The notes: generated by a model from the letters alone, not told the origin. Numbered from the stretch's first letter, positions 42,782 to 52,303 are shown. The stretch is DNA of 64,000 nt from JAJDXW01 sp965243335 (GCA_965243335.1 OZ251545.1:4216001-4280000), one strand, 5' to 3'. Numbers and translations: made by a program.

Positions 42782-44452
42782 CTAAGGCCGGTAGGTGAAG
42801 CGGGTCGGGCCGGGCTCGCGGAGCGGCGCGGCCAGGTTCGCGAACTCGCAAAGGAGCGCCCGGGTGTCGCGCGGGTCGATGATCTCCTCCACCCAGTAGG
42901 TCTCCGCGGTCCGGAACGGGGAGCGCGCCTGCTCCAGGCGCTCCTCGATGTCGCGCAGGGTCGCCTCCCGGTCCTCCGCCGCCTCCAGCTCCGCCTTGTA
43001 CGCGGCCTCGATCCCGCCCTCCACCGGGAGCGACCCCCAGTCCGCGGACGGCCACGCATAGCGGTAGCGGACGCGGGCGGTGTTCATGTGGGCGGCCCCG
43101 GCCACCCCGAAGCACTTGCGCACGATGATGCTGCACCACGGCACGCTGGTCTGGAACACCGAAGCGAGGGCGCGGGCGCCGTGGCGGATGGTCCCCGCCC
43201 GCTCCGCCTGGGTGCCGATGAGGAAGCCGGGGATGTCGACCAGATGCGCCACGGGCAGGTGGAAGGTCTCGGCCAGCTCCGCGAACCGGGTCATCTTGAG
43301 CGAGGCGTCCGCGGTCCATGCCCCGCCGTAGAAGTAGGGGTCGCCCGCGACGACCGCGACCGGCCACCCGTCGAGCCGGGCGAGCCCGGTGATGAGGGAG
43401 CGCCCCCACGCCTTGCCGATCTCGAAGAACGAGCCGCGGTCCGCCAGCGCTTCGATGATCGGGCGCATGCGGTAGACCTTGCGGCGGTCGCGCGGGATCG
43501 CCCGGACGAGCCATTCCTCGCGGCGCGCCGGGTCGTCGCCGTCCGTCGGGCCGCGCGGCGGCAGCGCGTACACCGACTGGGGCAGGTAGGAGAGGAAGCG
43601 GCGGGCGTGGGCGAACGCCTCCGCCTCGGACTCGACCACCGCGTCGACCGCGCCGATGCCGGCGTGCATGTCGGCGCTCCCGAGCTCCTCCTTGTCGACC
43701 GTCTCCCCGATCCGGGCCACCACCGGCGGCCCCGCCACGAACACCTGCGACGTGCCCCGCACCAGCACCGAGTAGTGGCTCGTCACGAGCCGCGCGGACC
43801 CGAGCCCCGCGATCGAGCCGAGCCCGAGGCCGATGACGGGAACCGTGGCGAGGTTCGCGACCGCGTGCTCCCAGCCGATGGCCTGGCTCACGTAGGTGCG
43901 GCCCTCGGTCTCGATGGTCTTGACCGAGCCGCCGCCCCCCGTGCCGTCCACGAGCCGGACGAGGGGAAGCCGCAGCTCGCACGCCATCTGCTCCGCCGCG
44001 ACCATCTTGTCCCAGATGGAGGCGTCCGCCGCCCCGCCCCGGACCGTGAAGTCGTCGCCCTCGACCACCACCCGGCGCCCGTCGAGGTCGCCCCGGCCGT
44101 AGATGAAGTTCGCGGGCCGGAGGCCGGTGAGGCGGCCTTCCTCGTCATACGAGGCGGCCCCGGTGACCGAGCCGATCTCGTGGAACGTGCCGGGGTCGAC
44201 GAGCCCGTCCACCCGTTCGCGGACCGTGAGCTTGCCTTGGCCGTGGTGGCGCGCGACCTTCTCCGGGCCGCCCATCTCGCCGACGAAGCGCTGCCGTCGG
44301 CGAAGCTCCGCGAGCTCGGGCTCCCAGCCCGCGTCCTTGGCTGCGGATTTCGCGGGTTTCGCAGCCTTCGCGGCTGTCTCCGCGGCGCTTGCGGCCGCCT
44401 CCGGGTCCATGCTGCTTCGCCCCCTCGCGAATGATTCGGGGTTCGTGCTCAT
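42782..44452 (-). CDS. Acyl-CoA carboxylase carboxyltransferase (beta) subunit
   Basis: A 556-residue crotonase-fold carboxyltransferase that moves CO2 from carboxybiotin to an acyl-CoA. 'RERVDGLVDPGTFHEIGSV', 'NFIYGRGDLDGRRVVVEG', 'GTGGGGSVKTIETEG', 'LVDIPGFLIGTQAERAG' and 'IEAAYKAELEAAEDREA' follow propionyl/methylcrotonyl-CoA carboxylase beta subunits. An alanine/lysine-rich N-terminal segment (residues ~15-45) is unusual. ATG 44452 has GGAGG 2-6 bp upstream. No biotin carboxylase or biotin carrier gene is in the window. Confidence 0.88.
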   Translation of the reverse strand: MSTNPESFARGRSSMDPEAAASAAETAAKAAKPAKSAAKDAGWEPELAELRRRQRFVGEMGGPEKVARHHGQGKLTVRERVDGLVDPGTFHEIGSVTGAASYDEEGRLTGLRPANFIYGRGDLDGRRVVVEGDDFTVRGGAADASIWDKMVAAEQMACELRLPLVRLVDGTGGGGSVKTIETEGRTYVSQAIGWEHAVANLATVPVIGLGLGSIAGLGSARLVTSHYSVLVRGTSQVFVAGPPVVARIGETVDKEELGSADMHAGIGAVDAVVESEAEAFAHARRFLSYLPQSVYALPPRGPTDGDDPARREEWLVRAIPRDRRKVYRMRPIIEALADRGSFFEIGKAWGRSLITGLARLDGWPVAVVAGDPYFYGGAWTADASLKMTRFAELAETFHLPVAHLVDIPGFLIGTQAERAGTIRHGARALASVFQTSVPWCSIIVRKCFGVAGAAHMNTARVRYRYAWPSADWGSLPVEGGIEAAYKAELEAAEDREATLRDIEERLEQARSPFRTAETYWVEEIIDPRDTRALLCEFANLAAPLREPGPTRFTYRP

Positions 44453-44753
44453 GTTCCTCCCGTCGCCGCGCCGCGGGGGCCGCGGGGGCATCGCGCCGTC
44501 AGCCGAACGACATCACCAGCAGAACCAACACCCCAACGGGGATCATGATCCCATGACGCGGCGCCGATCGGGAATTCTTTCAGCATGGATCTTTCAGCAT
44601 GACTGCCTCCCCACGAACGCCCGCCGCGCGCGACGAGTGGCCGTGGCCGTGTCGTCGCCGCCGCAGTCGAGGCCGAGGCCGAAGCCGTGGCCCTGGTCGT
44701 CGCGGCCGCCATCCGACCCGCGGCCGCCGTCCACCTTCGCCGGCCGCCTCTGC
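44453..44753. other. Gap before the monooxygenase relic; no clear gene
   Basis: No gene is supported. A very short minus frame (44504-44551) reads MIPVGVLVLLVMSFG, a single hydrophobic segment, with a stop a few codons upstream, so it is too short to call. The right part holds degenerate GCCGTGGCC-type repeats. Confidence 0.4.
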
Positions 44754-45628
44754 TCAGGCGCCTCCGAGCGCCGCCCGGAAGCGGCGGAGCGCGTCGAGAT
44801 GCGCATCCATGCCCGCGAACCCGCAGTCGATGGTTCGGAAGGTGACGTGGGTCGCCCCCGAACCCTCCCAGGTGCGGGCCTCCTCCGCCCAGCGCTCCGG
44901 GTCCCCGCCTTCGGCGTGCACGGTCGCGTCGATCCCGATCCCCGCCGGGTCGCGGCCCGCCTCGCGCGCGAACCCGTGGAACTCCTCGATCGCGGCCGGC
45001 CCTCGTCGCCCGGAGGGGTGCGCGGGTTCACGATCCAGCCGTCGCCGAGCCGGGCGGCGCGCCGGATCGCGACCGTCTCGAACGCCCCGAACCACACCGG
45101 GACGGGACGCTGCACGGGCGGCGGGTTGATCCCGACGTCGCTCAGCCGGTGCCAGCGGCCCTCGAAGGTGACCAGATCCTCGCTCCAGAGGCGGCGAAGG
45201 ACCTCCACCTGCTCCTCCACCCGCCGGCCCCGGTCGCGGAAGTTCTCGTTCAGGGCCTCGAACTCGACCGCGTTCCAGCCGATGCCGATGCCGAGGCGCG
45301 TCCGCCCGCCGCAGAAGACGTCGAGCTGGGCCGCCTGCTTGGCGACGAGCGCGGTCTGGCGCTGCGACAGGATGAGGATCGCGGTGGCGAACTCGATCCG
45401 CTCGGTGACCGCCGCCAGGTGGGCGAAGAGCAGGAGCGGTTCATGGAACATCCGCTCCCGCGTGTAGAACTTCGCCCACGGGGGGCCGCTCGGGGCGCCC
45501 GCGCCGAGCACGTGGTCGATCGCGGTCAGGTGGTCGAACCCGAGCCCTTCCACCGCCTGCACGTAGTCCCGGATGACGGCCGGATCAGCCCCGATCTCGG
45601 TCTGCGGAAAGACCGCTCCCACTCGCAT
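44754..45628 (-). pseudogene. LLM-class flavin-dependent oxidoreductase with a frameshift
   Basis: A luciferase-like F420/FMN oxidoreductase of about 290 residues. Residues 1-208 are intact: MRVGAVFPQTEIGADPAV, 'LGFDHLTAIDHVLG', 'QRQTALVAKQAAQLDV', 'RLGIGIGWNAVEFEAL' and 'RRAARLGDGWIVNPR'. At about 44995-45001 the frame shifts by one missing base; the other frame then continues the family with 'AAIEEFHGFAREAGRDPAGI', 'GATHVTFRTIDCG' and 'MDAHLDALRRFRAAL' to the stop at 44754. It is a recent pseudogene or a sequencing error. Confidence 0.8.
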
Positions 45629-45863
45629 CGCCTTCCTCCTTCGACGTTCGGATCGTCCGCCGCCAGCATAGCTCGGTTCGCCGCCGCCGTGAACCCGGAC
45701 CCGGCGGGCAAGGACCGGACCGCGCGGAGGAGCCGCGAGCCGTTCCTGAACGACCCCCGGACGGCGGGAGAAGGGATGAGCACGGCAGCCCCATGAACGC
45801 CACGGCCAGAACGTCGCCCGAACCGCGGGAGGAGGGGCTTGCCGGTAAACGCCGACACTCCGG

Positions 45864-45894
45864 GAAATCCGCCTACACTGAGAGGGCGGATTTC
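45864..45894. promoter_or_regulatory. Perfect 10-bp inverted repeat upstream of STAND NTPase
   Basis: GAAATCCGCC (45864-45873) and GGCGGATTTC (45885-45894) are exact complements around 11 nt. It lies 59 bp before the possible -10 box, so it may be an operator; it could also be the terminator of upstream transcription. Confidence 0.45.
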
Positions 45895-45948
45895 CTACCG
45901 CCGACGGCGCTGCCGCCCACGGCCCGCCCCGTGGCCGGCGCTCGGTTC

Positions 45949-46038
45949 ATGCTAGATTGCGCCACGGTGGCGGACGAGGCAGCGCAAGGAGCCGAGGCAT
46001 CGCGAATGATCAAGGATTACGAGAGCGTCCAGACATGA
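45949..46038 (+). CDS. Possible leader peptide coupled to the STAND NTPase
   Basis: A 29-residue frame, MLDCATVADEAAQGAEASRM ending 'IKDYESVQT', stops with TGA inside the NTPase start (ATGA). The frame is open further upstream to 45793. No ribosome-binding site stands out, and a -10-like box (45953) overlaps its start, so it may not be translated. Confidence 0.25.
   Translation: MLDCATVADEAAQGAEASRMIKDYESVQT
45953..45958 (+). promoter_or_regulatory. Possible -10 box (TAGATT)
   Basis: TAGATT, four of six consensus positions, 77 bp before the STAND NTPase ATG. No clear -35 box. Confidence 0.2.
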
Positions 46039-48278
46039 ACGACCTCCTGAAGGAAGAACTCTCGGATCTCCAGCTCTTCGCCGATCCGTTCGAGGAGTTC
46101 AAAAGCGCACTGGACGCCGATGGATGGACGGCCAGCCTCGTGCGAAAGGGCGAGGAGATCGCGCTCCGGCGCGAGGCGAACGGGGTGATCCGCACGCTCT
46201 CCGGCCCCGGGCAACGACGGTATCGCAGCCTGCGGGGGCTGCTCGTCAGCGAGCCGTTCGCGAATCTGGAACGCTTGGCGAGCGCCCAGAAGCATCTCGC
46301 GCGCGGGCTGGTTGATCCGGAGACCGGAGAGCTGAAGGAATTTCTGCCCAATGCGGGAGAGATCGAGCTTGGCTACGGGCAAACCGAGGAGCTCGCGTTC
46401 GAGCGGGTCCGCGATGTCCTGATCCAGCCGGAAGGACGCCTCCGCGTCTTCGTGATCGATGGGGTGGCGGGGGTCGGCAAGAGCTATCTCATCGAACGCC
46501 TTGTCCGGAGTCGAGCCGAGCCCGCATCGTACAGAAACGGAGTCCCCTTGCTGCTTCACGTCGCGAGCCGCGGCAAGGTCCTCACCTCGCTGAACGATCG
46601 GATCGCCGGGACCCTCTCGAGCCTCCGGGCGGGCTTCTTCGAGGAGGAGCTGAAGCCACTCGTCCGGCGCGGCGCGGTCCAGTTGGCGATCGACGGCTTC
46701 GACGAGCTCTCCGACAGCCGCGGCTACGATCGCGCCTGGGGCGCGCTGCGGGACTTCATCCGTGACCTTCGAGGCAAGGGGGTCTGTATCCTCGCCGGGC
46801 GCGACACGATGCTCGATGCGAGCTCCGTCCGCGAGGGATTGGGAAATACGGTTGAAGGCGGTTCTCTCATCTTCCTGCGGCTCCACCACCCTCCGGAACG
46901 CGAGGTCAAGAGGTGGATGTCCCGCCACCCCGCCTGGAAAGGCCATTCCGAGACGTTGAACCTGCTGGAGAAGCGAATAAAGGACAGCGAATATCTCCGG
47001 CGGCCCTTCTTCATTTCGCAGATCGCGGATCTCTCACCGGACCGGTTCCGAGAGACGCAAGGGGAACCGAACGTCGAGATCATCGAAGGCATCGTCCGGC
47101 GCGAGGGCCCCAGGTTGACGGGAGACTCGTCCGACATCAAGCCGGTGCTTGCCTCCCGGCTCTACGCGAAGGTCCTCTCCGAGGCGGCGAGGATGATGAT
47201 GGACGACGAGACGGACGACATCGAGGCGGATTGGCTGGGGCTGCTCGTCGAGCAAGAGTTCACCGAACACGCCAACCCCGAGACGGTCAAGGCGCTGGCC
47301 CAGCGCGCCCAAGCTCTCGCCCTCATGGAGGAGGACGCCGGCGACGACCGCAAGCGCTCATTCCCCCACGAGACGGTCAGATCCTACTTCTTCGCACAGA
47401 ACGTCTTCGACTACTTTCCCGACCACGGCGCGACCACCGGGCTGTATCGGGTCCCCTTGAACGCCGACGATTTTCGGATATTCAACCGGGTCGCCCGCAA
47501 CAAGCCTTCGGAGGAGCAGCGCCGCCTCCGCGAGAAATTGACGGCGCGTCTCCGCGAGCCGACCGGATACGATTACCTGCGCTCCAATCTCGGGGGGTTC
47601 CTCCTGTCCTTTGCGCCATTGGAAGAGGACGAAGACGGACCTGGCAGCGATCCGCTCGTCCTCTCCCACTTCGAGCTGAGAGACGTGTGGACGGCCGACC
47701 TTCTGGGCGTGCAGAAGGTGCACCTGGATAGCTGCCTGATCCATCGCCTCGACGTCAGGGGCGCCGACCTCGGCAGGGTGAAATTCTCGAATACCCGGGT
47801 ATTCGAATTGCTCGCGGACCCGTACGTCCGCTTCGGGGAGAGCGCCCCGAAAATCGATACGCTTCTCGTGTATGAACATTTCAGGGCATCTCGTCTGGCA
47901 GGTCCAGCGGTGGAAAGATGGATTGCGGAGAGACGTCCCGATTCCGGGAGCAACGGTTCGGAGCCGGACGAGAGATTGAAGCTCCTGCACAGGTTCGCCC
48001 GCGTATCGACGCGGCAGTACGCGGTACGGTCCGAGGCGGACAATAACGATCCGATATCCCGGAAGATCGTCGGCTCGCCGGTCTGGCCCGATCTGCGGGC
48101 GTTGCTCGAGAAGCATGACCGGCTCGAGATAGACGATTCTCTCCAGACCTCGTGGTCGAGGTCTGAGTGGTTCCATCTCGTCGCCGGACCGGAATTTCTG
48201 GACCCGGAACGCGCGACTCGGAAGTCCACAGGGCTGATTCTTCGGGAGTTGAACGCAGGCTCGCCCGCGAAGGGGTGA
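46035..48278 (+). CDS. STAND/NACHT-like NTPase with pentapeptide-like C-terminal segment
   Basis: A 747-residue signalling NTPase. Walker A is 'IDGVAGVGKSYLIERL' (143-150) and Walker B 'VQLAIDGFDELSDSRG' (215-230), with the acidic extension typical of NACHT. 'VCILAGRDTM' is a sensor-like strand, and 'RSFPHETVRSYFFAQNVFDY' (~440) resembles the winged-helix arm. Around residues 590-630 'KVHLDSCLIHRLDVRGADLG' suggests a short pentapeptide-like strip. Residues 1-110 may be an effector or adaptor region but are not recognised. Such proteins often act in antiphage or stress responses. GC content is lower than that of the backbone. Start ATG 46035. Confidence 0.75.
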   Translation: MNDLLKEELSDLQLFADPFEEFKSALDADGWTASLVRKGEEIALRREANGVIRTLSGPGQRRYRSLRGLLVSEPFANLERLASAQKHLARGLVDPETGELKEFLPNAGEIELGYGQTEELAFERVRDVLIQPEGRLRVFVIDGVAGVGKSYLIERLVRSRAEPASYRNGVPLLLHVASRGKVLTSLNDRIAGTLSSLRAGFFEEELKPLVRRGAVQLAIDGFDELSDSRGYDRAWGALRDFIRDLRGKGVCILAGRDTMLDASSVREGLGNTVEGGSLIFLRLHHPPEREVKRWMSRHPAWKGHSETLNLLEKRIKDSEYLRRPFFISQIADLSPDRFRETQGEPNVEIIEGIVRREGPRLTGDSSDIKPVLASRLYAKVLSEAARMMMDDETDDIEADWLGLLVEQEFTEHANPETVKALAQRAQALALMEEDAGDDRKRSFPHETVRSYFFAQNVFDYFPDHGATTGLYRVPLNADDFRIFNRVARNKPSEEQRRLREKLTARLREPTGYDYLRSNLGGFLLSFAPLEEDEDGPGSDPLVLSHFELRDVWTADLLGVQKVHLDSCLIHRLDVRGADLGRVKFSNTRVFELLADPYVRFGESAPKIDTLLVYEHFRASRLAGPAVERWIAERRPDSGSNGSEPDERLKLLHRFARVSTRQYAVRSEADNNDPISRKIVGSPVWPDLRALLEKHDRLEIDDSLQTSWSRSEWFHLVAGPEFLDPERATRKSTGLILRELNAGSPAKG

Positions 48279-48280
48279 AT

Positions 48281-48303
48281 CGGGGAAGCACGGTCCTTCC
48301 CCG
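48281..48303. terminator. Hairpin between converging genes
   Basis: CGGGGAAG (48281-48288) and CTTCCCCG (48296-48303) form an 8-bp stem with a 7-nt loop 2 bp past the NTPase stop, between it and the converging metallopeptidase gene. Not followed by a T-run. Confidence 0.5.
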
Positions 48304-48357
48304 GACTCCTTACGACTGACGCAGCCGATCACCTCGTCAAGCGATTCACCGGACACT

Positions 48358-49080
48358 TCAGTACGTCCAGTCCTCGTGGGCGAGCGGGGCTCGGTTGAGC
48401 TCGTCCCGGTGGGTGCGCCACCGCGGCATGAGGCCATCCATCAGGCGTCGGAACCGTTCGTTGTGGGCGCGTTCGATCAGGTGGACCATCTCGTGCACCA
48501 GGACGTACTCGAAGCATGAGGCGGGCTTCTTCGCAAGCTCCAGGTTGAGCCAGATCCGGCGGGCCGCCGCGTTGCACGTCCCCCAGCGGGTCTTCATCCT
48601 GCGGATGCGGACTTCGGCCACCCGCTCGCCGACCTTCGGCTCCCACCGGGCGACGAGCCGCGGCAGGCGCGCGCGGAGCCGGTCGCGGTACCATCGGTGG
48701 AGCGCCTCTTCGCGCGCCCTCCGGTCCGCCCCCGGCCGGACCTGCAGCGCCATCCTCGTGTTGTTGACGAGGCGGACCCCGGGCGGCCCGCCGCCCTCGA
48801 TCAGGTCGAGGCGGTAGCGGCGGCCCTCGAAGTAGTGGCTCTCGCCCGACACGAACTCGCGCTGCGACTGGCGGTCCTGCCGCTCGAACTCCGCCTGCCG
48901 CCGGCGGATCCATCCCAGGCGCGAGATGAGCGCGAGCCGCACCGCCTCATCGTCGAGATGGAGCGGGGCGGCGACCCGCACCCGCCCGCCCGGCGGATAG
49001 ACGCCCACGTGGAGGTTCCTGACGTCCTTGCGGACCACCTCCACCGGCGTCCCGCCCACCTCGATGCGATGGCCCTTCAC
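48358..49080 (-). CDS. YgjP/SprT-type M48-like metallopeptidase
   Basis: A 240-residue zincin of the DUF45/WLM group. The active site is 'VLVHEMVHLIERAHNERF' (HExxH plus a third ligand), preceded by 'RIRRMKTRWGTCNAAARRIW' and 'LNLELAKKP', all typical of YgjP proteins. These are frequently encoded beside type I restriction genes; the link is unexplained. It starts 19 bp after the hsdR stop in the same direction, so it is probably the last gene of the operon. Confidence 0.88.
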   Translation of the reverse strand: MKGHRIEVGGTPVEVVRKDVRNLHVGVYPPGGRVRVAAPLHLDDEAVRLALISRLGWIRRRQAEFERQDRQSQREFVSGESHYFEGRRYRLDLIEGGGPPGVRLVNNTRMALQVRPGADRRAREEALHRWYRDRLRARLPRLVARWEPKVGERVAEVRIRRMKTRWGTCNAAARRIWLNLELAKKPASCFEYVLVHEMVHLIERAHNERFRRLMDGLMPRWRTHRDELNRAPLAHEDWTY

Positions 49081-49099
49081 GCCGCTCCCTTGCCGCCGG

Positions 49100-52000
49100 T
49101 CAGTAGTCCGGCTGGCTCTTCACGATCTCGAACATCGCGTCGGCAAGCTCTTCGTCGCCCGCGAGCTCCGACCGGATGGCGCGGCGAACCTCCCGCTCCT
49201 TGAACAGGTTTCCCCGCCAGTCCGCCCGCTTGACCCGGCGGATGGCGCGGTCAATCGCCAGCGCCTTCCTTACCCGCGCCTGCGTGTCCGTCTCCGCCTC
49301 CGTCTCCGCATCCGCGTCCGCGTCCGCCGGCTTTCCGCCGGGTCGGGTCGGCGCCGGTTCCCGCGCCGCGTGCGCCGCGAAGCCCGGCGCGTCTTCCAGG
49401 TTGTCGAAGAGGGCCCGCAGGGCGGCGGTGTCGATGCTCGGGGGCCAGGAAGCATCGGTTTCGGGCCGGCGGATCCGCTTCGTCAGGGCGATGATCCGGT
49501 CCAGGTAGTCCTTGTACGCGAGCGACTGGCGCCGGCGCTCCTGGATCAGCGCGTCGAGCAGCTTCGACATCCGTTCGTAGTACTTCGGGTTGACCGCCGC
49601 CGCATCGACGAGGATCCGCCGGACGTTGTTCTCGATGGTCTCCGCCATCGCCTCCCGGTCCGCACGGATGCGCTCGGGCAGGACGGAGGACCCGAGCCCT
49701 TCCTTGCCCCGCTCGACGATCAGGTCGACCAGGGTCAGGTCGTCGAACGCGGACAGGGACTCGCTGTCGTCCGCCCGGATGTAGGTGTCGAGCAGATGCC
49801 GCATGGCGGGCTCGTACCGCTTGAGGTCGATATGGTCGCCGCTCGCGAGCCTGATCTCCTGGCGCAGCTTCTCGTAGTGGTCCACCTCGGCCCTGATCTC
49901 CTCCGCCTCGGCCTCGGAGTACCCCGCTTCGGCCATCTCGTTGGCGAGGTCGGCATACGCGCGCACCAGCGACGACACCTGCCGGTAGAGGGCGATCCGT
50001 TTCGGCTCGTTGTCCTTGAGCTGCCCGGCGTCGCCGCTCTCCGCGGCGCAGAAGAAGCGCCGCCAGGCCGCGCCGTCCCGAGGCGGCTCCACCGGCTCGC
50101 AGAGCGCCCGGACCGCCTCGAGGGCCTCCTCCAGCCGCTCCCGGCCCTGCCGGAGCCGGTCCTTCAGGAGCCCCCGCACGTCCTCGGCGTCATATCCCTC
50201 GAACGCCTCGCCGGTGTAGTCCCGGACGGACCGTTCCAGCGACCGGAAGAGATCCTTGTAGTCGATGACGCAGCCGTACTCCTTGTCCTCGCCGTCGAGG
50301 CGGTTCACCCGGCAGATCGCCTGGAAGAGGCCGTGATCCTTCATGCGCTTGTCGATGTAGAGGCAGGTCGCGGACGGAGCGTCGAAGCCGGTGAGCAGCT
50401 TGTCGACGACGATGAGGAGCTTCATCCGGCCCGGCTCGTCGACGAAGCGCTTCTTCACCTCCGTCTCGAACTCCTCGATCTTCCTCATCGCCGCCGGCTC
50501 GGGCTCGTGGAAGTGCGCGGCCAGCATCTTCCGGTAGACGTCGTGCTCGAGGAGCCTCGCGGTGAGCCCTTCCCCGCTCTCCTCCCCCTTGACCCCCGCC
50601 GGGGCCGGCCGGTAGGAGGTCACGATGGCGCACTTGCCCGCCAGGTCGGTCTCCTCGAGCAGGGCGAAGATCCGGCACGCGGAGTGGATGCTGTCGGAGA
50701 CGAGCAGCGCATTGCCGCGCCCGCTCTTCAGCCGGTCGCGGGTCTCCATGTCGAGCAGGACGTCGGCGACGATCTTCGAGAGCCGGTCCCGCGAGCTCAG
50801 CACCTTGCGCATCGTGCCCCAGCGCTGCTTGAGCCGGGCGCTCGCGACATCGGTCAGGCCGCGGGTCCTCGCCTCGAACCACTGGTCGATCCTCGCCTGC
50901 GAGGTGACGTGCTGGTCGATGTCGCGGGCCTCGTAACGGAGGTCCAGCACCACCCCGTCGCCCACCGCCTCGTCGTACTTGTAGGTGTGGATGTACGGGC
51001 CGAAGGTCTCGATGCTCCGCTGCCGGTCCTCCTTGAGGAGCGGGGTCCCCGTGAAGCCGATCAGGGTCGCCCCCGGCAGCAGCTCCCGCATCGCACGGTG
51101 GAGCTTCCCCGACTGGGTGCGGTGGCACTCGTCCACGAAGACGAAGAGCTCGCCCTGCGCCCGGAACCCGCCGGGGAGATGCCGCCGCAGGTCCTCGACG
51201 AAGGCGTCGACGTCGCCCTCCTCCGCCCTCCCGAACTTGTGGACGAGCGAGCAGACGAGCCACTCCCCGCGAGCGCCCAGCACGCGTACCAGGTCCCCTC
51301 CGCTGGTCGTGCGGCGGACGTCCTCCCCCACGCCCCGGAAGACCTTCTCGATCTGGTCGTCCAGCTCGGTCCGGTCGGTGACGAGGAGCACCCGGGCGCC
51401 CTCGACGTGCTCGCGGACCCACCGGGCGAGCCAGACCATGGTGAGGCTCTTGCCGCTCCCCTGGGTGTGCCAGACGATGCCGCCCTCGCGGCGCAGCACG
51501 CGCGGCTGCGCCGCCCGCACGCCGAAGTACTGGTTGTGCCGGCAGACCTTCTTGACACCGGCGTCGAAGGCGACGAAGTCATGCACGATCTCGAGCAGCC
51601 GCTCCTTGCCGCATAGCTGTCCCAGCTCCCGGAGGAGCGGGTTGTCGCCGCCCGCGACGGAGGCGGGCGCGGCTTCCTTCCAGCGCAGCCAGTGCTTCTC
51701 CGGGGTCTCGATCACGCCGTAGCGCAGGCCCTCCGATTCGTTGCCCGCCAGCACGAGCTGCACGGTGGCGAAGAACGGCCGGATGAACCCGGGCTTCTGG
51801 CTGTCGAGGTTCTGGCGGATGCCCTCGCCCACCGACACCGTGGAGCGCTTCAGCTCCAGCACCCCGAGGGCGATCCCGTTGACGTAGAGGACCAGGTCCG
51901 GCCGCTTGGCGTTCCGGCCCGCGACCGTCACCTCCTCGGCGACCGCGAAGTCGTTGCGGCCGGGGTCCCGCCAGTCGATCAGCCAGACGGTGGTGGTCGG

Positions 52001-52303
52001 CTCGCCCGCGGCGGGACGGACCTTCACGCCGTAGCGGAGGCGGTCGTAGACCGCGCGGTTGGCGTCGTAGAGGGTCTTGCTGCCGCCGAGCGCCGCCGCC
52101 CGGTTCAGATCGGCGACCGCCTTCGCGATGATCCCTTCGTCGTGGCCCTGGCGTCGGAGCCAGCCCTCGAGCAGCTCCTCCTCGACGTTCCCGTTGCCGG
52201 GCCGGTCCCGCCAATGCCCGAGGTAGTCGTAGCCGAGCGTATCCCGGAAGAAGCCGACCACCCGCCGCTGGGTCCGGGCCTCGCGCTCGCCGACCGCGGT
52301 CAC
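49100..52303 (-). CDS. hsdR: Type I restriction enzyme R subunit
   Basis: A 1067-residue motor-nuclease. The N-terminal PD-(D/E)xK nuclease is visible as 'KRPDLVLYVNGIALGVLELK' (Asp136, Glu150, Lys152). The SF2 translocase follows with Walker A 'VWHTQGSGKSLTMV' (278-290), Walker B 'FVFVDECHRTQSGK' (388-400) and 'LIGFTGTPLL'. The C-terminal region is helical. Near residue 1000 there is an acidic low-complexity insert 'ADADADAETEAETDTQ'. The start overlaps the upstream small gene (ATGA). Length and order fit a complete, functional R subunit. Confidence 0.93.
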   Translation of the reverse strand: MTAVGEREARTQRRVVGFFRDTLGYDYLGHWRDRPGNGNVEEELLEGWLRRQGHDEGIIAKAVADLNRAAALGGSKTLYDANRAVYDRLRYGVKVRPAAGEPTTTVWLIDWRDPGRNDFAVAEEVTVAGRNAKRPDLVLYVNGIALGVLELKRSTVSVGEGIRQNLDSQKPGFIRPFFATVQLVLAGNESEGLRYGVIETPEKHWLRWKEAAPASVAGGDNPLLRELGQLCGKERLLEIVHDFVAFDAGVKKVCRHNQYFGVRAAQPRVLRREGGIVWHTQGSGKSLTMVWLARWVREHVEGARVLLVTDRTELDDQIEKVFRGVGEDVRRTTSGGDLVRVLGARGEWLVCSLVHKFGRAEEGDVDAFVEDLRRHLPGGFRAQGELFVFVDECHRTQSGKLHRAMRELLPGATLIGFTGTPLLKEDRQRSIETFGPYIHTYKYDEAVGDGVVLDLRYEARDIDQHVTSQARIDQWFEARTRGLTDVASARLKQRWGTMRKVLSSRDRLSKIVADVLLDMETRDRLKSGRGNALLVSDSIHSACRIFALLEETDLAGKCAIVTSYRPAPAGVKGEESGEGLTARLLEHDVYRKMLAAHFHEPEPAAMRKIEEFETEVKKRFVDEPGRMKLLIVVDKLLTGFDAPSATCLYIDKRMKDHGLFQAICRVNRLDGEDKEYGCVIDYKDLFRSLERSVRDYTGEAFEGYDAEDVRGLLKDRLRQGRERLEEALEAVRALCEPVEPPRDGAAWRRFFCAAESGDAGQLKDNEPKRIALYRQVSSLVRAYADLANEMAEAGYSEAEAEEIRAEVDHYEKLRQEIRLASGDHIDLKRYEPAMRHLLDTYIRADDSESLSAFDDLTLVDLIVERGKEGLGSSVLPERIRADREAMAETIENNVRRILVDAAAVNPKYYERMSKLLDALIQERRRQSLAYKDYLDRIIALTKRIRRPETDASWPPSIDTAALRALFDNLEDAPGFAAHAAREPAPTRPGGKPADADADAETEAETDTQARVRKALAIDRAIRRVKRADWRGNLFKEREVRRAIRSELAGDEELADAMFEIVKSQPDY

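Larger units (their letters stand above)
45629..46034. other. Upstream region of the STAND NTPase
   Basis: 406 bp with no large gene. It contains a perfect inverted repeat (45864-45894), a possible -10 box (45953-45958) and a tiny frame that ends inside the NTPase start (45949-46038), listed separately. Confidence 0.5.

Noticed and set aside
44504..44551. 15-residue hydrophobic peptide MIPVGVLVLLVMSFG
   Set aside because: Too short, stop just upstream, no ribosome-binding site evident.
49028..51616. Plus-strand open frame of 860 codons opposite hsdR
   Set aside because: Translation rich in Leu/Arg/Val/Pro without motifs; hsdR on the other strand has all expected motifs.
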